In this document: piece after piece, positions 1 through 7,973 of the stretch
Layout: each line of letters opens with the position of its first letter
Numbering within the stretch: the stretch's first letter is position 1
From: Bacteroidales bacterium UBA4772
Lineage (GTDB): Bacteria > Bacteroidota > Bacteroidia > Bacteroidales > VadinHA17
DNA: 64,000 bases
NCBI GenBank assembly: GCA_002403305.1
Contig: DHHM01000020.1
Coordinates: forward strand, 146,875-210,874
Direction: 5' to 3'
The notes under the pieces: generated by a model
The model's input: only the letters and a program-made list of their open reading frames with translations
Databases searched by the model: none
Told to the model about the DNA's origin: nothing
Translations under genes and position numbers: made by a program

Positions 1-366
1 GGGCGTCGTACCGCCATTGACCGGAGTCGCTGTAAACGTTACTGACGTGCCTGAACAGACAGCCCCGGAAGGATCAGCTGTTATACTTACACTAACCGGT
101 AATGAATTTACTGTCAGCGTGAGAGCATTCGATGTAGCTGGCGAACCTGTTGCACATGCCTCCGAGGAGGTCAACTCACACGTAACCACATCGCCGTCAC
201 CGGGAATATATTGATAAGTGGACAGGTTGGTTCCTGCTGGCGTACCATTGACATACCACTGATAAAGGGGCGTCGTACCGCCATTGACCGGAGTCGCTGT
301 AAACGTTACTGACGTGCCTGAACAGACAGCCCCGGAAGGATCAGCTGTTATACTTACACTAACCGG
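1..366 (-). repeat. 267-bp tandem repeat inside the Ig-like protein gene
   Basis: Bases 1-99 and 268-366 are identical by eye, an offset of 267 bp or 89 codons, which is one Ig-like module. The array is cut by the window edge, so the copy number is unknown. Identity at the DNA level, not only in protein, suggests recent duplication or ongoing recombination between modules. Assembly collapse or expansion is possible here. Confidence 0.85.
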
Positions 367-702
367 CAACTCCGGATTAACTGTAATATAATCAACTTCA
401 GTTTTTGTATACGTCCCCCCATCTGTGACAGTAAGAGTAATCGTGGGAGTAGGATCAGATTCTTCGTAGGTATAAGTTACGAGCGGAGGATCTATTTCTT
501 CAGATACAGAAGGATTTGCTCCGGCTCCAAAATCCCAGTGATAAATTTCAGAGCCCGAAAATCCTTTTGACCGATTTGTATAAGTCACTATAAAGCCACT
601 GCAACCGGTCAGCGTATCCGCACTAAAGTCAACTGTCTGCCCCTGGCTGACAATCCCAGATGTTAAAAGTACAATCCCCAGTAAAATTACCCTCTGTTTC
701 AT
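1..702 (-). CDS. Secreted PKD/Ig-like repeat surface protein, N-terminal part
   Basis: The gene runs off the left edge, so only about 234 N-terminal residues are present. The ATG at 702 opens a clear signal peptide (MKQRVILLGIVLLTSG, cleavage near SQGQ). Next comes a PKD-like domain, roughly residues 22-115, with the typical pattern of a Cys-Gly-rich start, YHWDFG, and an ITLTVTD strand. Ig-like modules follow, each with two Cys (AVCSGTSVTF and DVVTCELTSS). The unit is 89 residues long and the second copy begins before the window ends. Such proteins in Bacteroidota are usually exported by the type IX system and anchored by a C-terminal sorting domain; that end is not visible. Adhesion or a structural role is inference. 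SprA at the other end of the window fits type IX export. Confidence 0.8.
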   Translation of the reverse strand, partial: MKQRVILLGIVLLTSGIVSQGQTVDFSADTLTGCSGFIVTYTNRSKGFSGSEIYHWDFGAGANPSVSEEIDPPLVTYTYEESDPTPTITLTVTDGGTYTKTEVDYITVNPELPVSVSITADPSGAVCSGTSVTFTATPVNGGTTPLYQWYVNGTPAGTNLSTYQYIPGDGDVVTCELTSSEACATGSPATSNALTLTVNSLPVSVSITADPSGAVCSGTSVTFTATPVNGGTTP

Positions 703-1347
703 CCCAATATAAGTCCTTCCCACACGAAAAAATGCCTTATTCATATCCTGCAGTTTTTATCCATGGTTTCTACAATGTAAGCCTTATGCAACAGAGAAAA
801 TCTCAGATGCCTATCCGCCATCGCCCTGAGAATGATCATCGCAATTGACAGACCAATTGAAGAAAATGATCTGCATTTCATTGTTAATCTGTTAGTTATG
901 ATTACATGGCGTTGGCAATTAAATACACCTTCGTTCCGTCAGTCACACTGACCCGCCTTCCGCGAAGGAGCCTGCATGAAAAGATAACCCGGCTCCCGGT
1001 AAAGAGCTGGGCACATTTATTCCCGTACGGACAGGTGATAACCTCAGCCATCATGGCAGAAGGTACAGTAGAATAAAAAAATGCTCAGCCTTTAAATCGA
1101 CTTTAAAATTAAACTAATTAAAACAGACCTGAGTCTTTATTTGATAAAAACCTTGTAATAATCCATAAAGGGATGAGAAACTAAGACAAACCGTTTTCAG
1201 CCCCTTTTTGATGCCGCGAACTGCACCGCAGAATCACTTTTTATTCAATAACCGTTGCTTTTTCAAATCTTTGAAATTATTTTTATCGTCGCTCGGACAT
1301 AACCCGAGCCGGATTAATAATACGTTGTAAATCACAATTCTAAAGCC
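703..1347. other. AT-rich intergenic region, no gene seen
   Basis: These 645 bp lie between the divergent starts of the Ig-repeat protein and the small Lys-rich protein. I see no ORF with a plausible product. A tiny reading frame at 1053-1076 encodes only seven residues. Short local inverted repeats occur (for example CCTTC/GAAGG around 958-968), but nothing amounts to a recognisable RNA family. The last ~100 bases are probably the leader of the downstream small gene. Confidence 0.5.
1291..1309 (+). promoter_or_regulatory. Hairpin in the leader of the small Lys-rich gene
   Basis: GCTCGG (1291-1296) pairs perfectly with CCGAGC (1304-1309) across a 7-nt loop, 38 nt before the ATG at 1348. A long structured 5' leader before such a small gene suggests post-transcriptional control, but no known riboswitch or thermometer is recognised. 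Confidence 0.35.
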
Positions 1348-1449
1348 ATGTCAAAAGGACTCGTCACAAAAAAGGACAAAAAGAAAGAGGCGACCAAGAG
1401 CCTGAAGGAGAAGCGCAAGGAGAAAAAGGAGAAGAAAAACGCAAAATAA
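1348..1449 (+). CDS. Small Lys-rich basic protein (33 aa)
   Basis: The ATG at 1348 opens a 33-codon frame ending in TAA at 1447-1449. The product starts MSKGLVTKKDKKK and ends KEKKEKKNAK, with about half its residues Lys or Arg, several Glu, and no hydrophobic core. That composition predicts a disordered, nucleic-acid- or ribosome-binding peptide. I recall small MSKG-type Lys-rich proteins in other Bacteroidota, but this is memory and not a search result. It is too short for most gene callers. The leader carries a clean hairpin and no strong promoter match. The next gene starts 120 bp downstream on the same strand; no terminator separates them clearly. Confidence 0.55.
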   Translation: MSKGLVTKKDKKKEATKSLKEKRKEKKEKKNAK

Positions 1450-1569
1450 CCTTAGCGGCTCCTCATTTTTATTTCCGGTCGTGACACAATATTCACCCGC
1501 CCCTGCGGTTGAATATGTGACATTGTATTATCTTCATGCCCCGGCTTTAACACAACCCGCAGGAGCCAG

Positions 1570-4119
1570 ATGAAAACCAGAACACGAAAGTCGCCGTTCC
1601 CCTGGACCTCCCTGAGCGTGCTGCTCTTTACAGCAGCCGTACTCACGACGGTGGTGTTCCTCTATTCCGCCGGTGAAAAACAACGCATGCTCCGCGATGC
1701 CCGGACGGAGATGGAATCTATATCCCTCCTGAAGGCCGAACAGGTAGCCGGCTGGCGAAATGAAAGGCTTAACGACGCGACCCTGATCCATGAGAATGTC
1801 ACCCTCGTGGAGAATGTAGATGCCATGTTCATCAAGGAGAGCGCCGAATGGGAACAGTCGAGGCTCGAACAACTCCTCAAAACACTAATCGACAACTACG
1901 ACTTCGGCGGGGCCGTGCTCGTGGATGCCGGTGGCCGCCCGGGACTGGCCGTACCGCAGTCGGAGTCGGTAATTGGTGAATTTCTCAGGAACAACATCAC
2001 CAAAGCCATCTCCAACCCGGTCATTACAATGTCAGACTTCCACACTGCCCCGGTGGTCTCATACCTCCATCTTGACATGCTCATCCCCATGCGGATGCCC
2101 CTGGATGGGGACACCGTGCTCGCCGGAGTGCTGGTAATACGCATCGATCCCGAAAAAGAACTCTTTCCCCTCCTCTCCTCGTGGCCGACACCGGGAAGCA
2201 CCTCCGAATGCATCCTCTTCCGCTTTGAGGGCGACTCTGTCATATACATCAACGGATCACGCCTCGCCGGCCATGACTCTCCCGTCACCCTGGCCGCAGG
2301 CCCGATGGAGATGAGCTACCTCAATCCTCCGCAGGAAGGAAACGAAATAACGACATACATCGATTATACCGGTACCGAGGTTGTCGCCTCTGTAAAGAAG
2401 GTGCCCGGCACGGAGTGGTACCTCATAGCCAAAAAGGAGGTCCCCGAGATCCTCGAAAGATACACTGGCGAGATAACCATGCTCTGGCTGATAATGGGCC
2501 TGGTCTACCTGGCACTGGCGCTGATAGGTTACCTCATCATCAAGGCTACACGCGCACGATACCGCCGCGAGAAGCAGCAGGAAGAGCTCAACCGCCAGGC
2601 CATCATCAAGCACTTCGACTTTGTGATGAAGCATGGCAATGACATCATACTGCTGATTGACAGTAAGATGAATATTGTCGAAGCCAATGAGCGTGCAGTG
2701 CAGGTCTATGGCTACCCGCGTGCAAAACTGCTCGGGATGAATATTTCCGACCTGCGAACGCCGGAAGAGCGGCCCACCCTCGCCAGGTACTTCCAGGAAC
2801 TCAACGAGAAGGGATCGTCATATATCGAAACCGTCAACAGACGCAGCGACGGCACCACCTTCCCCATAGAGATAAGTGCCTACACCGTGGATGTCGACGG
2901 CGTGCGCTTCTATCAGAACATCGGCCGCGACATCTCCGAACGCAAGATGACAGAGGTGGAGATGAGGGAGAGCAACAGGAAACTAAGCACCATCATCAAC
3001 AACCTCCGCGGTGTGGTCTTCCGCTGCAACAACGATCCCGAATGGACCATGCAGTATATCAGCGACGGCATCTACGAACTGACCGGGTATCTTCCCAATG
3101 AGTTTATAGACAGCAAGATAAGAACATACGGCTCAATAATTCATCCTGAAGACAGGGAAAATGTCTGGAGTGAGATACACTCGGCACTGGAGACAGGCTA
3201 CCTCTATACCATTGAATACCGCGTCGTCACCTCATCAGGAAACATAAAATGGGTCTGGGAGAGGGGACGCGGCTATTACGAAAGCGACAAGCTGGTGGCC
3301 CTCGAGGGATTTATCTCCGACATCACCGAGCGCAAGCACATCGAGGAGGAACTGATACGGGCCAAGGAAAAGGCCGAGCAGAGCGACAGGCTCAAGACCG
3401 CCTTCCTCCACAACATCTCACACGAGATACGCACCCCCATGAACGCCATCGTCGGCTTCACCACCCTCCTGGAAGACCCGGACACCGACGAGGAGAGCCG
3501 CAAACAGTATATTGACATCATCTCTCAGTCGAGCAACCAGCTCCTCTCCATCATCACCGATATCGTTGACATCTCCAACATCGAAACAGGGCTGGTAAAG
3601 GTGAGCCGCAAGAGCGTCAACCTCAACACTCTCATCAGACACCTGTATGATCAGTACCGGCCGCGCACGGAACAGCAGGGGCTGATACTGAACTTCACCA
3701 CACACCTCGACAACAATGAAGCGGTGGTCCGCACCGACGAGACGAAGGTGATACAGATCTTCTCCAACCTGCTCAACAATGCGCTCAGGTTCACCCGTGA
3801 GGGAAGAATAGAACTTGGATATGTGGTGCGCGGTGAGATGGTCGAGTTCTTCGTCTCCGACACCGGCATCGGCATTACAACTGAACATCATGAGAAGGTG
3901 TTCGAACGGTTCTTCCAGGTAGAAGGTCCCAGCTCGAAGCAGTACAGCGGAACAGGACTCGGACTGTCTATTTCGAAGGCCTATGTCGAACTGTTGGGAG
4001 GAAAGATGTGGCTTATCTCTAAGCCGGGAGATGGGTCGCTCTTCTGCTTCTCGATACCTTATACGAAGTCTTCTGAGGAGAAGCCGGCCGGGAAAAAAGC
4101 GGCAGCCAAAAGCAAGTAA
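1570..4119 (+). CDS. Membrane-bound hybrid-sensing PAS histidine kinase
   Basis: 849-residue sensor kinase. A membrane segment near residues 14-34 and another near 303-326 frame a ~265-residue extracytoplasmic domain, probably Cache-like. Two PAS domains follow in the cytoplasm (about 346-470 and 476-600), the second of the PAS_3 type. The dimerisation domain carries the phospho-acceptor His618 in SHEIRTP, and the ATPase domain shows the N box (NLLNNALRFT), DTGIGI and GTGLGLSI. There is no receiver domain; the tail is Lys/Ala-rich. No response regulator is adjacent, so it is an orphan and its partner is unknown. The start was chosen for the weak AGGAG eight bases upstream and the basic N-terminus. 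It converges on aspS with only 5 bp between stop codons. Signal unknown. Confidence 0.9.
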   Translation: MKTRTRKSPFPWTSLSVLLFTAAVLTTVVFLYSAGEKQRMLRDARTEMESISLLKAEQVAGWRNERLNDATLIHENVTLVENVDAMFIKESAEWEQSRLEQLLKTLIDNYDFGGAVLVDAGGRPGLAVPQSESVIGEFLRNNITKAISNPVITMSDFHTAPVVSYLHLDMLIPMRMPLDGDTVLAGVLVIRIDPEKELFPLLSSWPTPGSTSECILFRFEGDSVIYINGSRLAGHDSPVTLAAGPMEMSYLNPPQEGNEITTYIDYTGTEVVASVKKVPGTEWYLIAKKEVPEILERYTGEITMLWLIMGLVYLALALIGYLIIKATRARYRREKQQEELNRQAIIKHFDFVMKHGNDIILLIDSKMNIVEANERAVQVYGYPRAKLLGMNISDLRTPEERPTLARYFQELNEKGSSYIETVNRRSDGTTFPIEISAYTVDVDGVRFYQNIGRDISERKMTEVEMRESNRKLSTIINNLRGVVFRCNNDPEWTMQYISDGIYELTGYLPNEFIDSKIRTYGSIIHPEDRENVWSEIHSALETGYLYTIEYRVVTSSGNIKWVWERGRGYYESDKLVALEGFISDITERKHIEEELIRAKEKAEQSDRLKTAFLHNISHEIRTPMNAIVGFTTLLEDPDTDEESRKQYIDIISQSSNQLLSIITDIVDISNIETGLVKVSRKSVNLNTLIRHLYDQYRPRTEQQGLILNFTTHLDNNEAVVRTDETKVIQIFSNLLNNALRFTREGRIELGYVVRGEMVEFFVSDTGIGITTEHHEKVFERFFQVEGPSSKQYSGTGLGLSISKAYVELLGGKMWLISKPGDGSLFCFSIPYTKSSEEKPAGKKAAAKSK

Positions 4120-4124
4120 ATCCC

Positions 4125-5888
4125 TCAGCCCCCGTTCCCGCTCTTTTTGATCTCTATCCCCAACTCGTCAAGCTGCTGCTTCTTTACCGTTGACGGCGTG
4201 TCTATCATGACATCGCGCGCCTGGTTATTTTTCGGGAAGGCGATGAAGTCACGTATCGTATCCGATCCGCCCATGATGGCCGTCCACCTGTCGAACCCGA
4301 AGGCGATGCCGCCGTGCGGCGGGGCACCGTACCTGAAGGCATTGAGCAGGAAGCCGAACTGCTGTTGTGCTTCCTCCTCCGTTAAGCCCAGGGTGCGGAA
4401 CATCAGCGACTGCGTCTCAGAGTCATGGATTCGTATCGATCCCCCTCCTATCTCGGTGCCGTTGATAACCAGGTCATAGGCGTTGGCATGCACACGCCAC
4501 GGCTCGCTCTCCATATACTGCAGGTCCTCCGGCTTCGGCGCCGTGAAAGGATGGTGCTTTGCATAGTAACGCCCGGTCTCGTCGTCCCACTCCAGCAGCG
4601 GGAAGTCGGTCACCCATAGCGGTGCATAGACAGAGTCGTCACGCAGCCCGAGCCTCCTGCCAATCTCCAGGCGAAGCTCCCCGAGGGCATTGAGGGTCCT
4701 CTCCCGCGGTCCTGCCATCATAAGAATAAGATCGCCTGCATCGGAGCCGGTCATGAGGGCGAGGTTCACGAGGTCGTCAGCACTGTAATATTTGTCAGCC
4801 GGCGATCTGACAGTGCCGTCCTCCTCCACTTTGGCCCATACGAGTCCCTTTGCTCCTATCTGCGGCCGCTTAACGAACTCAGTAAGCTCATCGATCTGCT
4901 TGCGCGACCACCCTGCACAGCCGGAGGCACAGATGGCACCCACGTACGGCGCCTCTTCAAACGGAGGGAAGTCCTTACCCCTTGCTGCCTTTGTAATATC
5001 CGTGATGTACATCCCGAAACGGATATCGGGCTTATCGGTTCCGTAGCGGCTCATCGCCTCGTCATACGGGATGCGCGGGAACTTCCCCTCGAAACTCATC
5101 CCTTTTATGGCCTGGAAGAGATGGCATGCCAGCCCCTCGAAAGTGTCGAGCACGTCATCCTGATGTACAAACGACATCTCGCAGTCGATCTGCGTAAACT
5201 CCGGCTGGCGGTCGGCGCGAAGATCCTCATCACGGAAACACTTTACTATCTGGAAGTACCTGTCGAAGCCGGCGACCATCAGCAGCTGCTTGAAGGTCTG
5301 CGGGCTCTGCGGCAGGGCATAGAACTCGCCGTTATGGATCCGCGAAGGGACGATGAAGTCGCGCGCACCCTCTGGTGTCGACTTGATCAGCACCGGCGTC
5401 TCCACCTCTATGAATCCCTGCCCGTCGAGATAGCGCCGCGTCTCCTGCGCCATCCTGTGGCGCAACATGATATTTGACCGCACCACCTGGCGGCGCAGAT
5501 CGAGGTACCGGTATTTCATACGCAGCTCATCGCCGCCGTCGGTGTTCTCCTCGATGGTGAAGGGGGGTATGTCGGAGGTGTTCAGGACAGTGACCGTCTC
5601 CGTTATTATCTCGATGTCACCTGTAGGCAACTTGGGGTTTTTGTTGCTCCGCTCGGCCACCGTGCCGGTCACCTGGACAACGAACTCGCGTCCCAGCCCA
5701 CGTGCCACTTCGCAGAGGGCGGCGTCGGTCTCCACATTGAAGACAAGCTGTGTGATGCCGTAACGGTCGCGCAGGTCGACGAAGGTCATCCCCCCGAAAT
5801 CCCTCGACCGCTGAACCCATCCCGCAAGTGTCACCTTGTCGCCCTTATTGCTGATCGTCAGCTCTCCGCATGTGTGTGTCCTGTACAT
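4125..5888 (-). CDS. aspS: Aspartate--tRNA ligase
   Basis: Charges tRNA-Asp with aspartate in the cytoplasm. At 587 residues it has the usual bacterial AspRS length. It begins with an OB-fold anticodon-binding domain (GWVQRSRDFGGMTFVDLRDR), then the class II catalytic core with motif 1 and motif 2 (FRDEDLRADRQPEFTQID), the bacterial GAD insertion, and motif 3 (GIAFGFDRW) near the C-terminus. The ATG at 5888 (MYRTHTCGEL) is preferred over a longer upstream frame because that extension does not resemble the family and crosses a TACTTTTG promoter element at 5909-5916. It is transcribed divergently from the cation transporter and converges on the sensor kinase. Confidence 0.97.
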   Translation of the reverse strand: MYRTHTCGELTISNKGDKVTLAGWVQRSRDFGGMTFVDLRDRYGITQLVFNVETDAALCEVARGLGREFVVQVTGTVAERSNKNPKLPTGDIEIITETVTVLNTSDIPPFTIEENTDGGDELRMKYRYLDLRRQVVRSNIMLRHRMAQETRRYLDGQGFIEVETPVLIKSTPEGARDFIVPSRIHNGEFYALPQSPQTFKQLLMVAGFDRYFQIVKCFRDEDLRADRQPEFTQIDCEMSFVHQDDVLDTFEGLACHLFQAIKGMSFEGKFPRIPYDEAMSRYGTDKPDIRFGMYITDITKAARGKDFPPFEEAPYVGAICASGCAGWSRKQIDELTEFVKRPQIGAKGLVWAKVEEDGTVRSPADKYYSADDLVNLALMTGSDAGDLILMMAGPRERTLNALGELRLEIGRRLGLRDDSVYAPLWVTDFPLLEWDDETGRYYAKHHPFTAPKPEDLQYMESEPWRVHANAYDLVINGTEIGGGSIRIHDSETQSLMFRTLGLTEEEAQQQFGFLLNAFRYGAPPHGGIAFGFDRWTAIMGGSDTIRDFIAFPKNNQARDVMIDTPSTVKKQQLDELGIEIKKSGNGG

Positions 5889-5908
5889 AGTTCGTCCTGT
5901 TAAGGGAA

Positions 5909-5916
5909 CAAAAGTA
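5909..5916 (-). promoter_or_regulatory. TAnnTTTG promoter element of aspS
   Basis: On the minus strand this reads TACTTTTG, an exact match to the Bacteroidota -7 consensus, 20 bp before the aspS ATG. The -33 position has only a run of T, so the upstream box is weak. Confidence 0.6.
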
Positions 5917-6009
5917 AGAATTATTCCCGGTAAAAAACGGTAATAACTTTCCTCGCTGGTCTCGTCCATTTTTCCTAAAATTGCAGAACGATAACGGCGC
6001 TACGCAGGC

Positions 6010-6864
6010 ATGTACACATCCTTGAAAACGAAGACAGCCCGACTGTCGGTGATGTCCAACTCACTGCTGATCATCATGAAGCTTGCCGTAGGTCTGCTGA
6101 CAAGGTCGGTAAGCATCATCTCCGAAGCCATACACTCGTCGATGGACCTGATTGCGGCGGTGATTGCATTCTCTGCCGTCAAAATATCAGGGACGCCGGC
6201 AGACGAGAGGCACCCCTACGGTCACGGGAAGATAGAAAACGTATCCGGGGTGATCGAAGCCGTCCTGATCTTCGTTGCCGCAGGATGGATAATATTTGAG
6301 GCTGTCAAAAAGCTGCTGCACCCTGAAGAGCCCGGAGTTCTGGGGCTCGGCATCCTCGTCATGGCTGTCTCCGCTGTTATCAATGCCTTCGTCTCGCGAA
6401 GGCTTTACAAGGTGGCAAGGCTTTCTGACTCCGTTGCGCTCGAGGCTGACGCCCTGCATCTCAAGACCGATGTCATCACCTCTGCCGGCGTGGCCATCGG
6501 GCTGGCACTCATGTGGCTCACCGGCTGGTATATCCTTGACCCCGTCATCGCCCTCCTGGTGGCACTGCTGATAATTTATGAATCCTGGATGCTTCTCAGG
6601 AAGGCCTTCTTTCCGCTGCTCGATACGGCACTGTCGGTTGAGGAGCTGGCAAAACTCAATGAGATCCTTGAAGAGCTGGATGTGAGTTATCATGACCTCC
6701 GCACCAGGGCGGCAGGGCACCAGAGGTTCGTAGAGTTCCATCTCGACGTGCCGCCGCAGGATACGATAGATACCATACACCGTCAGTGTGACATCATCGA
6801 GGAGAGGATAGGACTCGAATTCCGGGATGTCAGGGTGGTCATCCATCCCGAACCCAAAAAGTGA
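6010..6864 (+). CDS. Cation diffusion facilitator family transporter
   Basis: 284-residue inner-membrane metal/proton antiporter of the CDF family. The paired metal-site motifs are visible: HxxxD in TM2 (His42, Asp46 in AIHSSMD) and again in TM5 (His150, Asp154 in ALHLKTD). The conserved loop HPYGHGK (68-74) follows TM2. Six membrane segments fit the hydrophobic stretches, and the last ~85 residues form the cytoplasmic ferredoxin-like domain (GLEFRDVRVVIHPEP). HxxxD at both sites is usual for zinc-type members, but the metal cannot be fixed from sequence alone. tadA starts 4 bp after the stop, so the two are probably co-transcribed. Confidence 0.92.
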   Translation: MYTSLKTKTARLSVMSNSLLIIMKLAVGLLTRSVSIISEAIHSSMDLIAAVIAFSAVKISGTPADERHPYGHGKIENVSGVIEAVLIFVAAGWIIFEAVKKLLHPEEPGVLGLGILVMAVSAVINAFVSRRLYKVARLSDSVALEADALHLKTDVITSAGVAIGLALMWLTGWYILDPVIALLVALLIIYESWMLLRKAFFPLLDTALSVEELAKLNEILEELDVSYHDLRTRAAGHQRFVEFHLDVPPQDTIDTIHRQCDIIEERIGLEFRDVRVVIHPEPKK

Positions 6865-6868
6865 GATC

Positions 6869-7315
6869 ATGGAGAGTGTAAGCAGCGATGAGAACTATAT
6901 GCGGATGGCCCTGGCTGAAGCTGAAAAAGCCGCTGCACGCGATGAGGTGCCTGTCGGTGCCGTCATTGTGGCAGGCAGGAGTGTTATCGCCCGGGCCCAT
7001 AACCTGACCGAGACCCTAAACGATCCGACGGCTCATGCCGAGATGCAGGCTATCACCGCCGCCACATCTTTCCTTGGCGGGAAGTATCTCACCGACTGCA
7101 CCATATATGTGACGGTGGAGCCGTGCGTCATGTGCGCGGCAGCGCTGGCATGGAGCCAGGTGGCGCGACTGGTCTACGGGACACCCGATGACAAAAAGGG
7201 ATATACCACCACCGGCGCCGCCATCCTTCATCCCAAAACGGAGGTGAGCAGCGGGGTGATGGCTGATGATTGCGCCCGGCTGATGAAGGATTTTTTTGCG
7301 GGCAAGAGAAGGTGA
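6869..7315 (+). CDS. tadA: tRNA-specific adenosine deaminase
   Basis: Deaminates A34 to inosine in tRNA-Arg(ACG), letting one tRNA read three codons. The 148-residue protein carries the zinc site of the cytidine-deaminase superfamily: His56 and catalytic Glu58 in HAEM, and Cys86/Cys89 in PCVMC. The PVGAVIV strand and the TCT-free VTVEPC region are typical of TadA. The ATG at 6869 is chosen over an upstream in-frame start that would overlap the transporter gene by 38 bp; it leaves a 4-bp gap. No dedicated promoter is visible, so transcription from the transporter promoter is likely. Confidence 0.93.
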   Translation: MESVSSDENYMRMALAEAEKAAARDEVPVGAVIVAGRSVIARAHNLTETLNDPTAHAEMQAITAATSFLGGKYLTDCTIYVTVEPCVMCAAALAWSQVARLVYGTPDDKKGYTTTGAAILHPKTEVSSGVMADDCARLMKDFFAGKRR

Positions 7316-7355
7316 CCCCCCGCCTCTCCCCCGGGGCGTATTGAAAAAAAATTCT

Positions 7356-7363
7356 TAGGTTTG
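7356..7363 (+). promoter_or_regulatory. TAnnTTTG promoter element
   Basis: TAGGTTTG matches the Bacteroidota -7 element exactly and lies 17 bp before the ATG at 7381. The -33 box is not clear. Confidence 0.45.
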
Positions 7364-7380
7364 TTGAAAACAGTACGGTC

Positions 7381-7863
7381 ATGACCATCGACAACGGTAA
7401 GAAGATAGTGCTCCTGAGGCTCATCGGGTTTATTACAACCCTGGTTTATGTACTATATATCTTCCTGGCATACTTTCCGAAGATCTTCAGGCATGCCATG
7501 AGTGAAACCAGCGTCAACATCATGACTGCAGTCGTTACCGCAGCCTTCCTTCTGGTGCTCCTCTGGCCGGCCATTATGAAATACCGCTATATCTGGTTCT
7601 CTGCCGATGAGCGCAGCATAACACTCCGGTGGTACAAGACGGGAGTGATGCCCGGCGAGAGCAAGAGCATTGAGATACCCACTGGAAGGTTTGCCGGCTT
7701 CGAGATGACAAAAAAGGCGTTGGGACTGCATCACTACCTGACGCTGTTCCAGCAGGTGCAGGGACGGAGGGCCGCCTACAGTCCGGTCAGCATCACAGCT
7801 CTCTCCACTAAACAGAGGAAAGCAATCGCCGACACTCTTAGTAACTATAAATCAGCCGTTTAG
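7381..7863 (+). CDS. Small membrane protein of unknown function
   Basis: 160 residues, not assigned to a named family. Two hydrophobic segments (about residues 12-31 and 46-65) are followed by a ~90-residue soluble part with alternating beta strands (RYIWFSADERSITLRWYKTG), which suggests a PH-like or bPH2-like fold; that is inference. It has its own likely promoter and sits alone between tadA and gdhA, so context gives no function. Homologues of this size and layout occur in other Bacteroidia as hypothetical proteins, from memory only. Confidence 0.75.
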   Translation: MTIDNGKKIVLLRLIGFITTLVYVLYIFLAYFPKIFRHAMSETSVNIMTAVVTAAFLLVLLWPAIMKYRYIWFSADERSITLRWYKTGVMPGESKSIEIPTGRFAGFEMTKKALGLHHYLTLFQQVQGRRAAYSPVSITALSTKQRKAIADTLSNYKSAV

Positions 7864-7973
7864 AACTATTCAAACAAAACATGAGCAAAATCATTTTTCA
7901 TGACTGAAGGTTAAATGACCTTTGGAAATGATTTGATTTTAAATTATTTCACAAACCAAAAATATTTATTGTT

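Noticed and set aside
1053..1076. Short frame reading MAEGTVE, like the start of a cold-shock protein
   Set aside because: It stops after seven codons and no CspA-like sequence continues in any frame; most likely chance.
4147..5763. Plus-strand ORFs opposite aspS (and similar ORFs opposite other long genes)
   Set aside because: They are shadows of the conserved coding strand, with no domains and no start signals.
5889..5969. 27-residue N-terminal extension of AspRS
   Set aside because: It crosses a promoter element and does not resemble the family start; ATG 5888 is preferred.
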